The notes beneath the pieces are model-generated. The model had not been told where the DNA came from, searched no databases, and saw only the letters and a program-made list of their open reading frames with translations. From positions 47,501 through 86,104 of the forward strand of contig JASMCQ010000012.1 of assembly GCA_030753265.1 (NCBI GenBank): a stretch of DNA of 38,604 nucleotides, read 5' to 3'. Position 1 is the stretch's first letter. Every line of letters starts with the position of its first letter. Of this stretch, positions 24,719 through 33,833 are shown in pieces. Origin of the DNA: Dehalococcoidia bacterium (GTDB lineage: Bacteria; Chloroflexota; Dehalococcoidia; UBA3495). The position numbers and the translations under genes are program-made.

Positions 24719-25348
24719 GTGACACAACCTGAGACACCGAAGGAACGCCTGCATTGGATCTACGCTTCCCAAGGGAACCGCGACCTGGAGGAAAGGTACG
24801 ACTCCTGGGCCGGTAAATACGACGAAGACGTTGCCGGTTACGGATACAAGATTCCGGGAATCGTGGCCGGGTTCGTGGGCCGCTACCTGAAGCCCGCCGA
24901 CGGTCCGCTTCTGGATGCCGGCGCCGGGACCGGTGTCATGGGAGAGGTGCTTGCCCTGCTCGGTTACCGAGAGTTGGTTGCCATGGACCTCTCCACCGGC
25001 ATGCTGGAAGTTGCCCGCAGCAAGGGAATCTACCGGGAACTCCGGCAGATGGTCATGGGAGAGCAGCTCGACTTCCCGGACAACGCCTTCGCCGGCGCGA
25101 CCGCCGTGGGCGTCCTGAGCGTGGCCCACGCGCCCCCCGAGTCCTTCGCCGAACTGATCCGCTGCACCCGGCCCGGAGGCCCCATCATCTTTAGCGTCCG
25201 GGCCGACGCCCAGGGGTTCAAGGAAGTCCAGGACGGCCTGGAGCGAGACAAAAAATGGAGCCTGATCGAGACGGCGGGGCCCTTCGTGTCGCTGCCCCTC
25301 GGTGAACCCGACATCAAGCACCTGGTATTCGCGTACCGGGTGGTCTAG
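24719..25348 (+). CDS. Class I SAM-dependent methyltransferase
   Basis: Rossmann-fold methyltransferase, 209 aa. Motif I LLDAGAGTGVMGEVL (64-78) binds S-adenosylmethionine; acidic loop AMDLSTGMLEVAR follows; RPGGPIIFSVR is motif VI-like. The N-terminal LEERYDSWAGKYDEDV resembles WBSCR27/UbiE-type small-molecule methyltransferases. GTG 24719 has AGGAGGA at 24709-24715. Substrate unknown. Confidence 0.88.
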   Translation: MTQPETPKERLHWIYASQGNRDLEERYDSWAGKYDEDVAGYGYKIPGIVAGFVGRYLKPADGPLLDAGAGTGVMGEVLALLGYRELVAMDLSTGMLEVARSKGIYRELRQMVMGEQLDFPDNAFAGATAVGVLSVAHAPPESFAELIRCTRPGGPIIFSVRADAQGFKEVQDGLERDKKWSLIETAGPFVSLPLGEPDIKHLVFAYRVV

Positions 25349-25408
25349 GCGGACGTCACGGCCCCACGGTTTGACCCACATGCCTAATGGCCTATCGGAG
25401 AGCACGTG

Positions 25409-26431
25409 ATGAAGCTGGGGCTTTTGCTCGGTGGTGAGAACACTCCTCTGAAAGATGTGGTGGAGCTGGGCGTGGCCGCTGAGGCGGCTGGATTCGATTC
25501 CATCTTGTGCCCGGAGTTCTGGCGCAGCGCATTTGTCCCCCTGGCCGCGCTGGCCGGCGCCACGAGCAGGGTGCGCCTGGTTCCGGCGGTGTCCATGGCT
25601 TTCCCGCGCAGTCCTTTTCTACACGCCCGATTCGCCCTGGACCTGGACGAGCTATCAAATGGGAGGTTCGTCTTCGGCGTGGGCACCGGTACGCTGCGCA
25701 TGAATCTTGGGTGGACCCCCGATAAGTACCCCAAGCCGGTGGAGGGCCTTCGGGAGCACGTTGAGGTGGTGCGCCGGCTGTGGAGTACCTGGTACCACCA
25801 CCCTGGCGAACCCGTGCACCATGCGGGCCCGTACTACAACGTGGACACCCCCGGGTACATAGCCGGCTTCCGTCCGTTGCGCCCCGATATCCCCGTGTAC
25901 CTGGCTGCCGTCATGCCGCGAATGCTGCGCCTGGCTGGTACGGTAGCCGACGGTGTGGTCGGGTACCCTCTCGCCTCCCCTCGCTACCTCCGCGAAGAGC
26001 TGGGGGTCCACCTGGCCGAGGGAGCGCGGAAAGCCGGCCGGGACCCCGCTTCCATCGAGGTCGTGACGCTCCTGGTCTGCGCCGTATCGGATGACCGGGG
26101 AAAGGCCCGGAGACAGGCCCGCCGGCAGCTCGCCTTCTATGCCACCTCCACCGTCTACCGCCCGATCCTGGAACGCGACGGCTTTGGCCGCGAGTGGCAG
26201 GCCATCCAGGAGGCTTCGCTGCGGCAAGACCTCGAGGGAATGGAGCAGGCGGTCAGCGACGAGATGCTGGACACCCTTGCCCTGGCGGGCACCGCGAGGG
26301 AATGCCGCGACAAGCTGAAAGGGCTTGAAGGCTTGGCCGGCCTGGCGGTCCTCCACGGACCCACCTACGGCCTGGTCCGGGAGCAGATCACGGAGAACTA
26401 CCGCAACATTCTGGACGCCTTCGGCGGCTAA
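25409..26431 (+). CDS. Luciferase-like (LLM class) oxidoreductase, second copy
   Basis: F420/FMN-dependent LLM oxidoreductase of 340 aa, distant paralogue of the gene at 7.9 kb. Visible are MKLGLLLGGENTPLKDVVEL, VRLVPAVSMAFPRSPF, LSNGRFVFGVGTGTLRMN and the C-terminal RQLAFYATSTVYRPILE and VSDEMLDTLAL blocks. ATG 25409 or the adjacent GTG 25406 could start it; the ribosome binding site is weak. With the FAH and methyltransferase genes upstream, a catabolic or cofactor-linked pathway is plausible. Confidence 0.87.
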   Translation: MKLGLLLGGENTPLKDVVELGVAAEAAGFDSILCPEFWRSAFVPLAALAGATSRVRLVPAVSMAFPRSPFLHARFALDLDELSNGRFVFGVGTGTLRMNLGWTPDKYPKPVEGLREHVEVVRRLWSTWYHHPGEPVHHAGPYYNVDTPGYIAGFRPLRPDIPVYLAAVMPRMLRLAGTVADGVVGYPLASPRYLREELGVHLAEGARKAGRDPASIEVVTLLVCAVSDDRGKARRQARRQLAFYATSTVYRPILERDGFGREWQAIQEASLRQDLEGMEQAVSDEMLDTLALAGTARECRDKLKGLEGLAGLAVLHGPTYGLVREQITENYRNILDAFGG

Positions 26432-26475
26432 CCCGCCCCCCGCGCGAGAACTTTTTGAACGGGAAGGCCAGTTCT

Positions 26476-27696
26476 TTACTCGCCCAGGTGTAGGATCTGC
26501 ACGTCGAAGATCCTCAGCCCCGTGTCGACCAGGTCCACCGAGCCGGTGTTCAGGTCGTACAGAATCAGGCGGGAATCGGTGTAGCCGGTGAACCGGGGCT
26601 GGATCACGGCGTGACCGTCGTCCACGTCGAACTTGAGGATCATCGACATCTCTCCCGGCGCGCCGGGCACGGTGAAGCTGTGCATTAGCGGGTCCGACTC
26701 CGGGTCGTCCAGCCGGAACGACCAGACCTCTCCCAACAGGCGCTCGCCCTGGTAGGACATCGCCGCCCAGTAGACCACGTCGTTGTCTTCGGCCATCTGC
26801 CACCAGTTCGACGGCACGTAGTCTTCCACGCCGCTAACCTCGAAGGACGCCACGATCTCGGAGGCTTCAGGATCTAACGGGTCCACCCGGGTGATCGAGG
26901 TCACCGGGTCCTCCGGGCGAGCGCCCTTCAGCACGAACCGGTTCTGGCTCGCCTGGACCAGTTGCTTGGCCATCGCGTTGCTCACCGGCAGCAGTGTTTG
27001 AGGGTCATACTCCGCGTAGTTCAGTGAAGTGCTGTACTTGGTGCCCACGAAGAGGCGGTCATCGAAGGTGTGCGGCCTCTTGGTATGGGGGGCGTAGCTG
27101 GGCGAGGTGTAGGAGTCGATCAGCGTAGCTTCTCCCCTTTCAGGAACGTAGAGGACCACCGCTTTGGCGCTCTTCTCGATGGTGATGTACTTGCTGCCGG
27201 TCATCTCGCCGCTGTTCGAGTCGGTCGAGACGGTCCTTAGCAGGTTGGAGCTGGAACCGCCGTTGATCGCCAGGAACAGGCCAACCATGCCGGAGGACAG
27301 CGCGGGCTCCGGCTCCGGAATGGGCGTAGGCTTCGGCGTAGGCGCCGGCGTCGGTACCGGCGTCGGTTTCGAAGCGGGCGCCGGTGCCGGTTTCGACGGT
27401 GCCGGTTTCGACGGGGGAGCGACTAACAGAGGAGTCGCGGGAGGTGTTACCCCATGGCCAGACGCCGGCGCCGGATTGGGCTCTGGTGTCGTCGCCGGAG
27501 TGATGGCCGGCGCTGGCTCGGTAGGAGCCACCGTGGGCTTCGCCACCGGAACAGCGGTGGCAGTGGGGGCCCTACGGGCCGCCGCCGGGGTTGATTCGCT
27601 CGACGGGCTACTCGCCAGCCCGCAGCCGGCTATTAGCAGCAATCCCGCGATCAGCCCGGTTCCAAGGAGTATGCGGATACGTTTCACCGATGCCAT
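26476..27696 (-). CDS. Lipoprotein with long Pro/Ala/Thr linker and unknown C-terminal domain
   Basis: 406 aa lipoprotein. Signal sequence ILLGTGLIAGLLLIAGC places the acylated Cys at 25. Residues about 30-135 are a low-complexity Pro/Ala/Thr/Lys linker with PTPAPTPKPTPIPEPEP-type repeats that would hold the C-terminal domain away from the membrane. The last 270 residues show no signature I recognise; recurring hydrophobic/polar strands (KAVVLYVPERGEATLIDSY, NWWQMAEDNDVVYWAAM, SRLILYDLNTGSVDLVD) suggest a beta-propeller-like fold reading out values. Starts at ATG 27696. Confidence 0.75.
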   Translation of the reverse strand: MASVKRIRILLGTGLIAGLLLIAGCGLASSPSSESTPAAARRAPTATAVPVAKPTVAPTEPAPAITPATTPEPNPAPASGHGVTPPATPLLVAPPSKPAPSKPAPAPASKPTPVPTPAPTPKPTPIPEPEPALSSGMVGLFLAINGGSSSNLLRTVSTDSNSGEMTGSKYITIEKSAKAVVLYVPERGEATLIDSYTSPSYAPHTKRPHTFDDRLFVGTKYSTSLNYAEYDPQTLLPVSNAMAKQLVQASQNRFVLKGARPEDPVTSITRVDPLDPEASEIVASFEVSGVEDYVPSNWWQMAEDNDVVYWAAMSYQGERLLGEVWSFRLDDPESDPLMHSFTVPGAPGEMSMILKFDVDDGHAVIQPRFTGYTDSRLILYDLNTGSVDLVDTGLRIFDVQILHLGE

Positions 27697-28146
27697 CTCA
27701 TCGTCCTGCCGGATTGTTTCCCAGGTATGGGGCCAGTGCCATGACCCCTCCCCGTGTAGTTTTTGCCATCTCTGTCACTATTCTATTTCAGATGAGGGTT
27801 AATGTCTGTGACCGCCGTTACACTCCGGTATTGACTCCGAGGCCCGATCGAGGTGTATTCTTTGGCTTGTAAGTGAGGATGTGGAGGTCTTGCAGACCGC
27901 CCTCCGAGGCCAGGCCGCCATAATATAGCCCGGCCGCTCTGATCCGGAAGTTGCCGGCGGGCCACGGAGGAGAAAATGTTCTTGGCCCAACCAGGCGCCC
28001 CGGCCACCGGGCTTTCCAGACGCTGTAGGTTCCCGCGCCGTTCGTGATGCGGTCTGGCCGGGGGACCGTTTGCTCCAGGCGGTTTTCGGGGGAATCTTGA
28101 GGCCGCCGCCAACTCGAGTCGAATAGAATCGGAGGAGGCGACGATT
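27697..28146. other. Divergent intergenic region before the phosphotriesterase-like gene
   Basis: Several overlapping minus-strand reading frames exist here, but they are Pro/Arg-rich and lack ribosome binding sites, so I do not call them. The only clear signal is GGAGGAGG at 28131-28138 serving the next gene. No convincing promoter or terminator. Confidence 0.5.
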
Positions 28147-29100
28147 TTGACAACCGTGAATACCGTCCTGGGACCGGTGCAATCAGAAGACCTGGGCTTT
28201 ACCTTGATCCACGAGCACGTGGGCACCAATGCCGCCGGCCTTCGCCATACCTACCCGGAATTCATCGACTGCTCAGGTATCATCGAAGAGTCGGCGGCCG
28301 CCTTGAAGGAGGCCTACAATGAGGGTCTCCGCACCATGGTGGACGTGAGCACCTTTGACCTGGGACGGGATATCGGAGCGATGCAGGAGGTCTCCCGCAA
28401 GAGCGGAGTCCGGATCGTTGCCGCAACCGGCATCCACCTGGCAGTCCCCCGGCCCTTCGGTGACGTCTCACCGGATGTCATTGCCCCACTCTTCATCAAG
28501 GAGATTGAGCAGGGCATCGAGGAGACCGGGATCAAGGCCAGCGTCATCAAGGTGGCCAGCGACCAGGGAGGGATTACGCCCCTTCAAGAGGTGGTCTTGC
28601 GGGCGGCGGCCCGGGCACATCTGCGCACGGGTACGCCGATCTCCACCCACACCTGGTCCCCGGAGCGGGTCGGGGAGCAGCAGGTCCGGATCTTGGAAGA
28701 AGAAGGCGTGGACTTGACCCGGGTCTACATAGGCCACTCCAACGATGACACCGACCTGGATTACCTGCTGGGCCTTCTGGGAAAGGGTGTCTGGTTGGGC
28801 CTGGACCGCTACCCCGGCGGACGGGTCCCCGGCACACCCAAATGGGAGCAACGAACCGAAACCGCGAAGAAGCTGATCGACGCCGGTTTTTGCCACCGGA
28901 TCATGTTATCCCACGATTACTCGGTGCCCAAAGCACGGAACGGCGCGCAGGCCCAAGAGGAGCGTCGCCGGGCCAATCCCGATGGTTACAATTTCATCCC
29001 CAGGAAGGTGCTCCCGAGGCTGAAAGAGTTGGGGGCCTCCGATGCGGACATCCAGCAACTCATGGTGGAGAACCCGCGCCGGTTCTTCGAGGGCATCTGA
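28147..29100 (+). CDS. Phosphotriesterase-family (amidohydrolase) metal hydrolase
   Basis: PTE/phosphotriesterase-like lactonase family, 317 aa. All metal-site residues can be placed: HEH (22-24), bridging Lys135 in VIKVASD, His168 (STHT), His197 (IGHSND) and Asp257 (LSHDYS). Natural members hydrolyse lactones or phosphotriesters. TTG 28147 is the start: GGAGGAGG ends 8 bases upstream and homologues begin at about this point. Its N-terminal VNTVLGPV strand is also typical. Confidence 0.93.
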   Translation: MTTVNTVLGPVQSEDLGFTLIHEHVGTNAAGLRHTYPEFIDCSGIIEESAAALKEAYNEGLRTMVDVSTFDLGRDIGAMQEVSRKSGVRIVAATGIHLAVPRPFGDVSPDVIAPLFIKEIEQGIEETGIKASVIKVASDQGGITPLQEVVLRAAARAHLRTGTPISTHTWSPERVGEQQVRILEEEGVDLTRVYIGHSNDDTDLDYLLGLLGKGVWLGLDRYPGGRVPGTPKWEQRTETAKKLIDAGFCHRIMLSHDYSVPKARNGAQAQEERRRANPDGYNFIPRKVLPRLKELGASDADIQQLMVENPRRFFEGI

Positions 29101-29190
29101 GTCTCAGACGGGTTTTCCAGGTCTCCGGGAGTACCGGCCCGGTGGCCCACCCGTGCCTGGCGGCGGCGGTTCTGAAGCTGGTTTCCTGTC

Positions 29191-29219
29191 TTGTGGGCCG
29201 CCATATACTCTGCTACAAT
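29191..29219 (+). promoter_or_regulatory. Promoter of the tandem-GNAT gene
   Basis: TTGTGG (29191-29196), 17-base spacer, then TACAAT (29214-29219) with the TGC extension just before it. Transcription would start near 29226, leaving a leader of about 130 bases. Confidence 0.6.
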
Positions 29220-29355
29220 CGGGCGAGGGTACTGAGGGCTCCTTCCCGCCGCCGGAATGCATTGTTCGACACCATTATCATGGTGTTTAACGGATGTGTT
29301 CGTCGAGTATTCACCTATTTACTATCGATTACCGTCATATTATAAGGATTCTATA

Positions 29356-30276
29356 TTGCGAGTGAGTAACTTCTCCGGCGACCGCTTGTCGGCGCTGTTG
29401 GATCTTGTTGAGCAGGGTAGTACGTGGGGTGAGCGGGGCCGCGCCCTGGGCCGGCAGACCTTTGAACAGAAGCTGGGCCAACCCTGGCTGTTCCCCACGG
29501 AGAATTGCTTCCTCATCGAGGACCGCGACCGGGTGGGTGGCTTCTGCCAGGTAGTTCCGGAAACGCCCATCGGCCGGGCTGTTCTGGAACTGGAGGTGGC
29601 CCCCGAACTGGTTGGCGGCATCCATCACCAGGAGATGGTGCACCGCGCCGTGGGCCGGGCCATCGAACTTGGAGCCCAGGTGATTCACGCGTGCCTGCCG
29701 GACCCATCGCCTCAATCTGACCTTCTGAGAGCCGAAGGGTTCTCCCTGGCCCGCACCTATTGGGACCTGGTCTGGAGTGGGGACGCTCTGCCCAACGCAG
29801 CGCTCCCCGACGGATTCACCGTCCGTACCTTTCAGCCGGGGGATGCCGCCGTGTTGACCGAGGCTCAAAACGCTGCTTTTGACGGCAGTTGGGGGTTCTG
29901 TCCCAATACGGTGGACCAGATAGAGTACCGGAGCCTGATGGTTAATACCCCCCCACAGGGTATTCTGTTCCTACACAATGGAGAGAAGACCGCCGGTTAT
30001 TGCTGGACCTGCCTGATTCCCGTCGATGGCGCCATCCGAGGGGTGATCGGCATGATCGGGGTGGTGCCGGAGTACCGGGGCCGGGGCATCAGCCGCCACA
30101 TCCTGCTGGCGGGGATGGAATTCCTCCAGTCCCTCGATGTGGCCTCAATTGGACTGGAAGTGGACGAGACCAATGATCCGGCTATCCGCCTGTACAATTC
30201 GATTGGCTTCAAAAAGGCGGGAGAGTGTCACTGGTTCGAATGGGGCCTCTCATCCGCCGCCACTCCGAACCGCTGA
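29356..30276 (+). CDS. Tandem-GNAT acetyltransferase, mycothiol synthase (MshD)-like
   Basis: 306 aa protein with two GNAT-like halves. The second has the acetyl-CoA motif VVPEYRGRGISRHIL (about 235-250) followed by VDETNDPAIRLYNSIGF, as in MshD. The first half is more degenerate, as in MshD-type proteins. TTG 29356 is chosen because AAGGA lies 7 bases upstream at 29344-29348; the frame stays open to 29257 but the extra residues look non-protein-like. The last 49 bases overlap the convergent DUF502 gene. Substrate is probably a small amine; mycothiol-type chemistry is only a hypothesis. Confidence 0.85.
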   Translation: MRVSNFSGDRLSALLDLVEQGSTWGERGRALGRQTFEQKLGQPWLFPTENCFLIEDRDRVGGFCQVVPETPIGRAVLELEVAPELVGGIHHQEMVHRAVGRAIELGAQVIHACLPDPSPQSDLLRAEGFSLARTYWDLVWSGDALPNAALPDGFTVRTFQPGDAAVLTEAQNAAFDGSWGFCPNTVDQIEYRSLMVNTPPQGILFLHNGEKTAGYCWTCLIPVDGAIRGVIGMIGVVPEYRGRGISRHILLAGMEFLQSLDVASIGLEVDETNDPAIRLYNSIGFKKAGECHWFEWGLSSAATPNR

Positions 30277-30914
30277 AATACCTGGGCCGTGAGAATCCCG
30301 CCGGAGACCACCACCCGCATTGCATCCTCCACGCTCATGTCGGTGGGCGTAACGTCGGAAGCCGGGACGATAACCAGGAAGCCTGAAGATGGAATCGGGG
30401 TCGTGGGGATGTACACGGCCAGGGTTTCCTCCCCGTTGGTATCGAACATGCGGGAGGTCACCAACCCGATAGCTCGAGTGCCCGGGCGGGGAAAGTCGAT
30501 GAGCACCACGCTGCTGTAGCGGTGATCGCTGTTGCCGGAGAGCATTTCGACGGCGCTGCGGGTGGTGCCGTAAATGCCCTTTACCACCGGGATTACCTCG
30601 AGGACCCGGTGGCCCAGGCCGATCACCCGCCGCCCCAAAACGTGAGAGGTGATGAGGCCGGCCAGGTAGATCATGAACATCAAGGTTATGAAGCCGAGGC
30701 CGGGGATGTCGCGGCCGGGAAGGAGATCTACCACCGGTTGGAGCACCGGGTCCAGCAAGTCGAAGAAGAACTTGAGGATCACTACAGTGATGCCGATGGG
30801 CAGTATGACGAGGATTCCCGCCCCCAGGGTCCGTTCGATGTGAACCAGAGGTCCACGGAGCGGTCCTCGCCGGCGGCGGCGGGTGTTTTGAAATTCCTGG
30901 GGTTCGGGGGTCAA
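30228..30914 (-). CDS. DUF502 family membrane protein
   Basis: 228 aa. After a basic N-terminus (RRRRRGPLRGP), two membrane helices are visible: about 30-50 (ERTLGAGILVILPIGITVVI) and about 72-92 (GLGFITLMFMIYLAGLITSH). They are followed by the DUF502 block IPVVKGIYGTTRSAVEML and the soluble part with VYIPTTPIPSSGFLVIVP and the VSGGIL segment. TTG 30914 has GGAGGG upstream. Function unknown; it is the last gene of the long minus-strand run and overlaps the acetyltransferase gene end to end by 49 bases. Confidence 0.9.
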   Translation of the reverse strand: MTPEPQEFQNTRRRRRGPLRGPLVHIERTLGAGILVILPIGITVVILKFFFDLLDPVLQPVVDLLPGRDIPGLGFITLMFMIYLAGLITSHVLGRRVIGLGHRVLEVIPVVKGIYGTTRSAVEMLSGNSDHRYSSVVLIDFPRPGTRAIGLVTSRMFDTNGEETLAVYIPTTPIPSSGFLVIVPASDVTPTDMSVEDAMRVVVSGGILTAQVFQRFGVAADERPHSNQ

Positions 30915-31047
30915 CGGGTCCCTCCGGGTGACTCACCGCGGCTTTTCACGGCCGCGGAGGGCGGCACGACGGCAATCCAGGCACCATTCAACCGGGCGAC
31001 GGCCAGCCGGTCATAGCTGGCCCGGCCATTGGCGACGCCAAGTCCTG

Positions 31048-32277
31048 CTACTGGCTATTATCGCCTTCCCATAGGTTCCCGGTCAATGTTTCGTATTCCT
31101 GGCTCAATCGGGCGGCCACATGCTGCCAGCCCATTCCTTCAGCCCGCCTCCGGGCCGCCAAACCCATGCTATGCTGCAGTTTGGTATTGGATATGATCAT
31201 CTCCAGGGAACTGGCGAATGACTCGGGGCAGCGCCAAGACTTCAGGTACCCGGTGCGCCCGTGCTGCACTATCGTGGAGAGGCCGCCCACCCGGGCCGCC
31301 ACCACCGGAGTCCCGCAAGCCATGGATTCCAGGGCGGCCAGGCCAAAGCTTTCGTAATATGATGGCACCACGCACACGTCGGCGGCGTTGTAGTACAGGG
31401 GCAACTCTTCCTGGTCGACCCGGCCCACGAAATCGATCACGCCGTCCACCTTTAGGGTCCGGGCCAGGCCGCGCAGCCGGTCCACCTGCCGGTCTCCGTT
31501 GGCGTCGCCCCCAACTACAAGGACGCGTATCGGCCGGCACGTCTCCAGGTGGGCGGCGGTGTGCAGCAGCAACTCCACTCCTTTTAGCGGTTCCAGCCGG
31601 CCAACGTAGAGGAACACGTTCTCCCCGTTGAGCCCCAGCTTCTCCCGGGCCTGCTTTTGGCCCAGCGGGCGGAACAGGGACAGGTCCACGCCGCAGGGGG
31701 CCACCGCGATCCGGCGGGCATCCGCCCCGTAGAGCCGGACCATGGCGTCGCGCTCGTTCGCGCTGAAAGCGACGATCCGATCGGCGGATCCCACTAGTTC
31801 CCGTTCCACTTGATGGCGCGCCAACGGCTCCATTTCGCCGGCCCGGGACTGCATCTTGATGAGTCCCATGGTATGAAAGGTTATCACGTGGGGTATCATC
31901 TTCCGGCGGGCCAAGGCGCGGCCCACCCAGCCGGAGAGCCAGTAGTGAGAATGGACAACCTGGTAAGTCAGCCGGTTCTTCCCCTGAAATTCTTCAACGG
32001 CCTCCAGGAAGGAGGGGAGGTAGCGGAATAGGTTTTCCAGAGGCGCGTCCGGCTCACCTCCGGGCAAGTGCACCACCCGCACGTTCGGCGAGATACTCTG
32101 TATCTGCTCAATCTCCGCCGAGTGATTGCGGGTGAAAACGTCTACCTGCACTCCCTGGTCGCCCAGGGCTCGGGCCAACTGGCGCACGTAGACATTCATA
32201 CCCCCTGACTTTCCCTCACCGGGAGCCGCCAGGGGGCAGGCGTGAAAGGTGATGAAGGCTACCCGTTGGACGTTCAA
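31048..32277 (-). CDS. GT4 family glycosyltransferase, MshA/sucrose-phosphate-synthase-like
   Basis: 409 aa GT-B glycosyltransferase. N-terminal FHACPLAAPGEGKSGGMNVY and VVHSHYWLSGWVGRALAR are MshA-like signatures, VGRLEPLKGVELLL opens the donor-binding half, and ES-FGLAALE is the EX7E motif (Glu309 and Glu317). It probably adds a sugar from a nucleotide donor. TTG 32277 overlaps the stop of the upstream gene (TTGA), so it may depend on translational coupling; GGAG lies directly before the start, too close to be ideal. Confidence 0.9.
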   Translation of the reverse strand: MNVQRVAFITFHACPLAAPGEGKSGGMNVYVRQLARALGDQGVQVDVFTRNHSAEIEQIQSISPNVRVVHLPGGEPDAPLENLFRYLPSFLEAVEEFQGKNRLTYQVVHSHYWLSGWVGRALARRKMIPHVITFHTMGLIKMQSRAGEMEPLARHQVERELVGSADRIVAFSANERDAMVRLYGADARRIAVAPCGVDLSLFRPLGQKQAREKLGLNGENVFLYVGRLEPLKGVELLLHTAAHLETCRPIRVLVVGGDANGDRQVDRLRGLARTLKVDGVIDFVGRVDQEELPLYYNAADVCVVPSYYESFGLAALESMACGTPVVAARVGGLSTIVQHGRTGYLKSWRCPESFASSLEMIISNTKLQHSMGLAARRRAEGMGWQHVAARLSQEYETLTGNLWEGDNSQ

Positions 32278-33251
32278 CTCCGTCTCAGCACCATCCGATA
32301 AAGGTTTCGGCTCTCTCCGCCCAAACGGCGCTTGTAGGGCTCGGGGCCCCGCAGGAAGTCGAAGTACCCGAGTCCCCGTTCAATGGCTTCCTGAAGGCAA
32401 AGGGCGTTCAGCAACAAGCCCACGCTATAATAACTGTATTCCGGATTGTAGCCGCTATTGTACAGTAACCGGGAATAAGCGTAATCGAAGCAGAGGCTGG
32501 TGGCCGCGGGCTGGCCGTCCACCTCCAGGAAAAAGAGCCTCACCAGGCCCAGTTGAGCCATCCGCTCGGTGATGCGATGGAAAAACCGCTCTCGCACCGG
32601 GGTCAGGTATTCCTCTTTGTCCTTCCGGCTCTGCCCCATCAAGCGGATGAAATCTTCGATCCGGCCGGCGACCTCTTCCGGACCGGTCACAACATACCAG
32701 CGCCATTTCGCCCCCTCTTCCAGGCGGCGAAACTTACGGCGCAGCTCGTGCCGGTCCTTCTTCGACAGGGAGGACAGATACTCAACCCAGGTGGGGGGAA
32801 GCTTTGTTCCGGCCGTCACGTCTTCCTGTTCCACCTCCACCGTATAGCCGCGCTGGCGGGCCAACTCCGGCAGATGCGCGAGGGTCGGCGAAGTCTCTAT
32901 CAAAGAGTCGAGCTTCAAGACGTTGCAACCTTGTTCTTCGAAAGAACCCAGCAGGTTGTCGAAAAACTGGGCCTCATAACCCGGGCTTACCAGGAAGTCG
33001 TTGTAATCGAAGGTGTCCTGGTTGCCCACGAATGAGAGGGTCTCCCCGCAACGAGCTAGCGAAGCAATGGCCGCCACGCCATCCGCCGTCCGGACGTAAA
33101 ACCCGGCCATTCTCTTGCCGTTGGCAAAGGTGTCCCACCACACCTCCTGCCATTGAGGAGTCAAGAACAGGGTGTTCACCGGTGAGCCGGATAGAAGGCC
33201 CTCCCACTCTTCCCGGATGTCCTCAAAAGACGTCAGGGGGGTCCTGGCCAC
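32274..33251 (-). CDS. FemAB/CelD-like GNAT family acyltransferase
   Basis: 325 aa. The protein has two GNAT-like halves typical of the Acetyltransf_6 (BioF2-like/FemAB-like) group: ATSLCFDYAYSRLLYNSGYN and RGLGYFDFLRGPEPYKRRLG are the C-terminal signature, and LSKKDRHELRRKFRRLEE is the conserved middle helix. These proteins often work with sugar-modifying or envelope-polysaccharide genes, which fits the overlapping glycosyltransferase. GTG 33251 has AAGGAGG 5-11 bases upstream, inside the end of folE. Confidence 0.87.
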   Translation of the reverse strand: MARTPLTSFEDIREEWEGLLSGSPVNTLFLTPQWQEVWWDTFANGKRMAGFYVRTADGVAAIASLARCGETLSFVGNQDTFDYNDFLVSPGYEAQFFDNLLGSFEEQGCNVLKLDSLIETSPTLAHLPELARQRGYTVEVEQEDVTAGTKLPPTWVEYLSSLSKKDRHELRRKFRRLEEGAKWRWYVVTGPEEVAGRIEDFIRLMGQSRKDKEEYLTPVRERFFHRITERMAQLGLVRLFFLEVDGQPAATSLCFDYAYSRLLYNSGYNPEYSYYSVGLLLNALCLQEAIERGLGYFDFLRGPEPYKRRLGGESRNLYRMVLRRS

Positions 33252-33254
33252 TGG

Positions 33255-33833
33255 TTACCTCCTTCGCAACAGGGCAAGAAGTCCGTCTCGGCCAAGAGCG
33301 CCGTTCTCGAACCGGCCTCGGACGGCGGAGGTAACTACCCGGCTGCCCGGTTTTCGCACTCCGCGCATCGCCATGCAGAGGTGTTCCGCTTCCACTTCCA
33401 CCACGACCCCGTCGGGGCTGAGGGCGGAGAGAATCGCATCGGCTACCTGGCCGGTCAGCCGCTCTTGGACCTGGGGCCGGTGCGAGGCTACTTCCAGGGC
33501 CCGGGCCAACTTGCTCAAGCCGGCGATCTTCCCATTGGGAATGTAGGCCAGGTGGGCCAGCCCGAAGAAGGGCAGCAGGTGGTGCTCACAGACCGAATAG
33601 AAGGGAATGTTGCCCAGGAGCACCGGGTCCTGGCTGTCGGCCTCGAAGACCGTGTCGATCGCGGCGCACGGGTCCAACCCGATTCCGGAAAACAGGTCCT
33701 CGTACATCCGCGCGACCCGTTGCGGGGTCTGACGCAATCCTTCTCGGGACGTGTCCTCGCCGATGGCCTCCAACAGGGTGGTTACTGCTTCCTCAATTCG
33801 CTGCCTTTGAATATCGAGACCCCTTCGAATCAC
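33255..33833 (-). CDS. folE: GTP cyclohydrolase I (type IA)
   Basis: First step of folate/tetrahydrobiopterin-type pterin synthesis: GTP to 7,8-dihydroneopterin triphosphate. 192 aa. Zinc ligands are Cys82 and His85 ([11 protein letters not shown]) and Cys153 ([10 protein letters not shown]); [24 protein letters not shown] and [13 protein letters not shown] are family blocks. The GTG start overlaps the thrC stop by four bases (GTGA), so the gene is probably translated by coupling. There is no clear ribosome binding site of its own. Confidence 0.96.
   Translation of the reverse strand: MIRRGLDIQRQRIEEAVTTLLEAIGEDTSREGLRQTPQRVARMYEDLFSGIGLDPCAAIDTVFEADSQDPVLLGNIPFYSVCEHHLLPFFGLAHLAYIPNGKIAGLSKLARALEVASHRPQVQERLTGQVADAILSALSPDGVVVEVEAEHLCMAMRGVRKPGSRVVTSAVRGRFENGALGRDGLLALLRRR

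Noticed and set aside
23918..25405. Minus-strand open frame of 495 codons
   Set aside because: Antisense to the FAH-family gene and the methyltransferase, both of which have clear motifs; no domain or ribosome binding site.
26432..26480. AGAACT...AGTTCT as a bidirectional terminator between the LLM oxidoreductase and the lipoprotein gene
   Set aside because: The 6-bp AT-rich stem with a long loop and short T-tracts is too weak to call.
25655..26803. Minus-strand open frame of 382 codons
   Set aside because: Lies opposite the LLM oxidoreductase and in another frame of the lipoprotein gene; composition is typical of shadow frames.
27783..28229. Overlapping minus-strand frames in the gap before the phosphotriesterase-like gene
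   Set aside because: Three mutually overlapping frames with Pro/Arg/Ser-rich low-complexity translation, no ribosome binding site and no motif.
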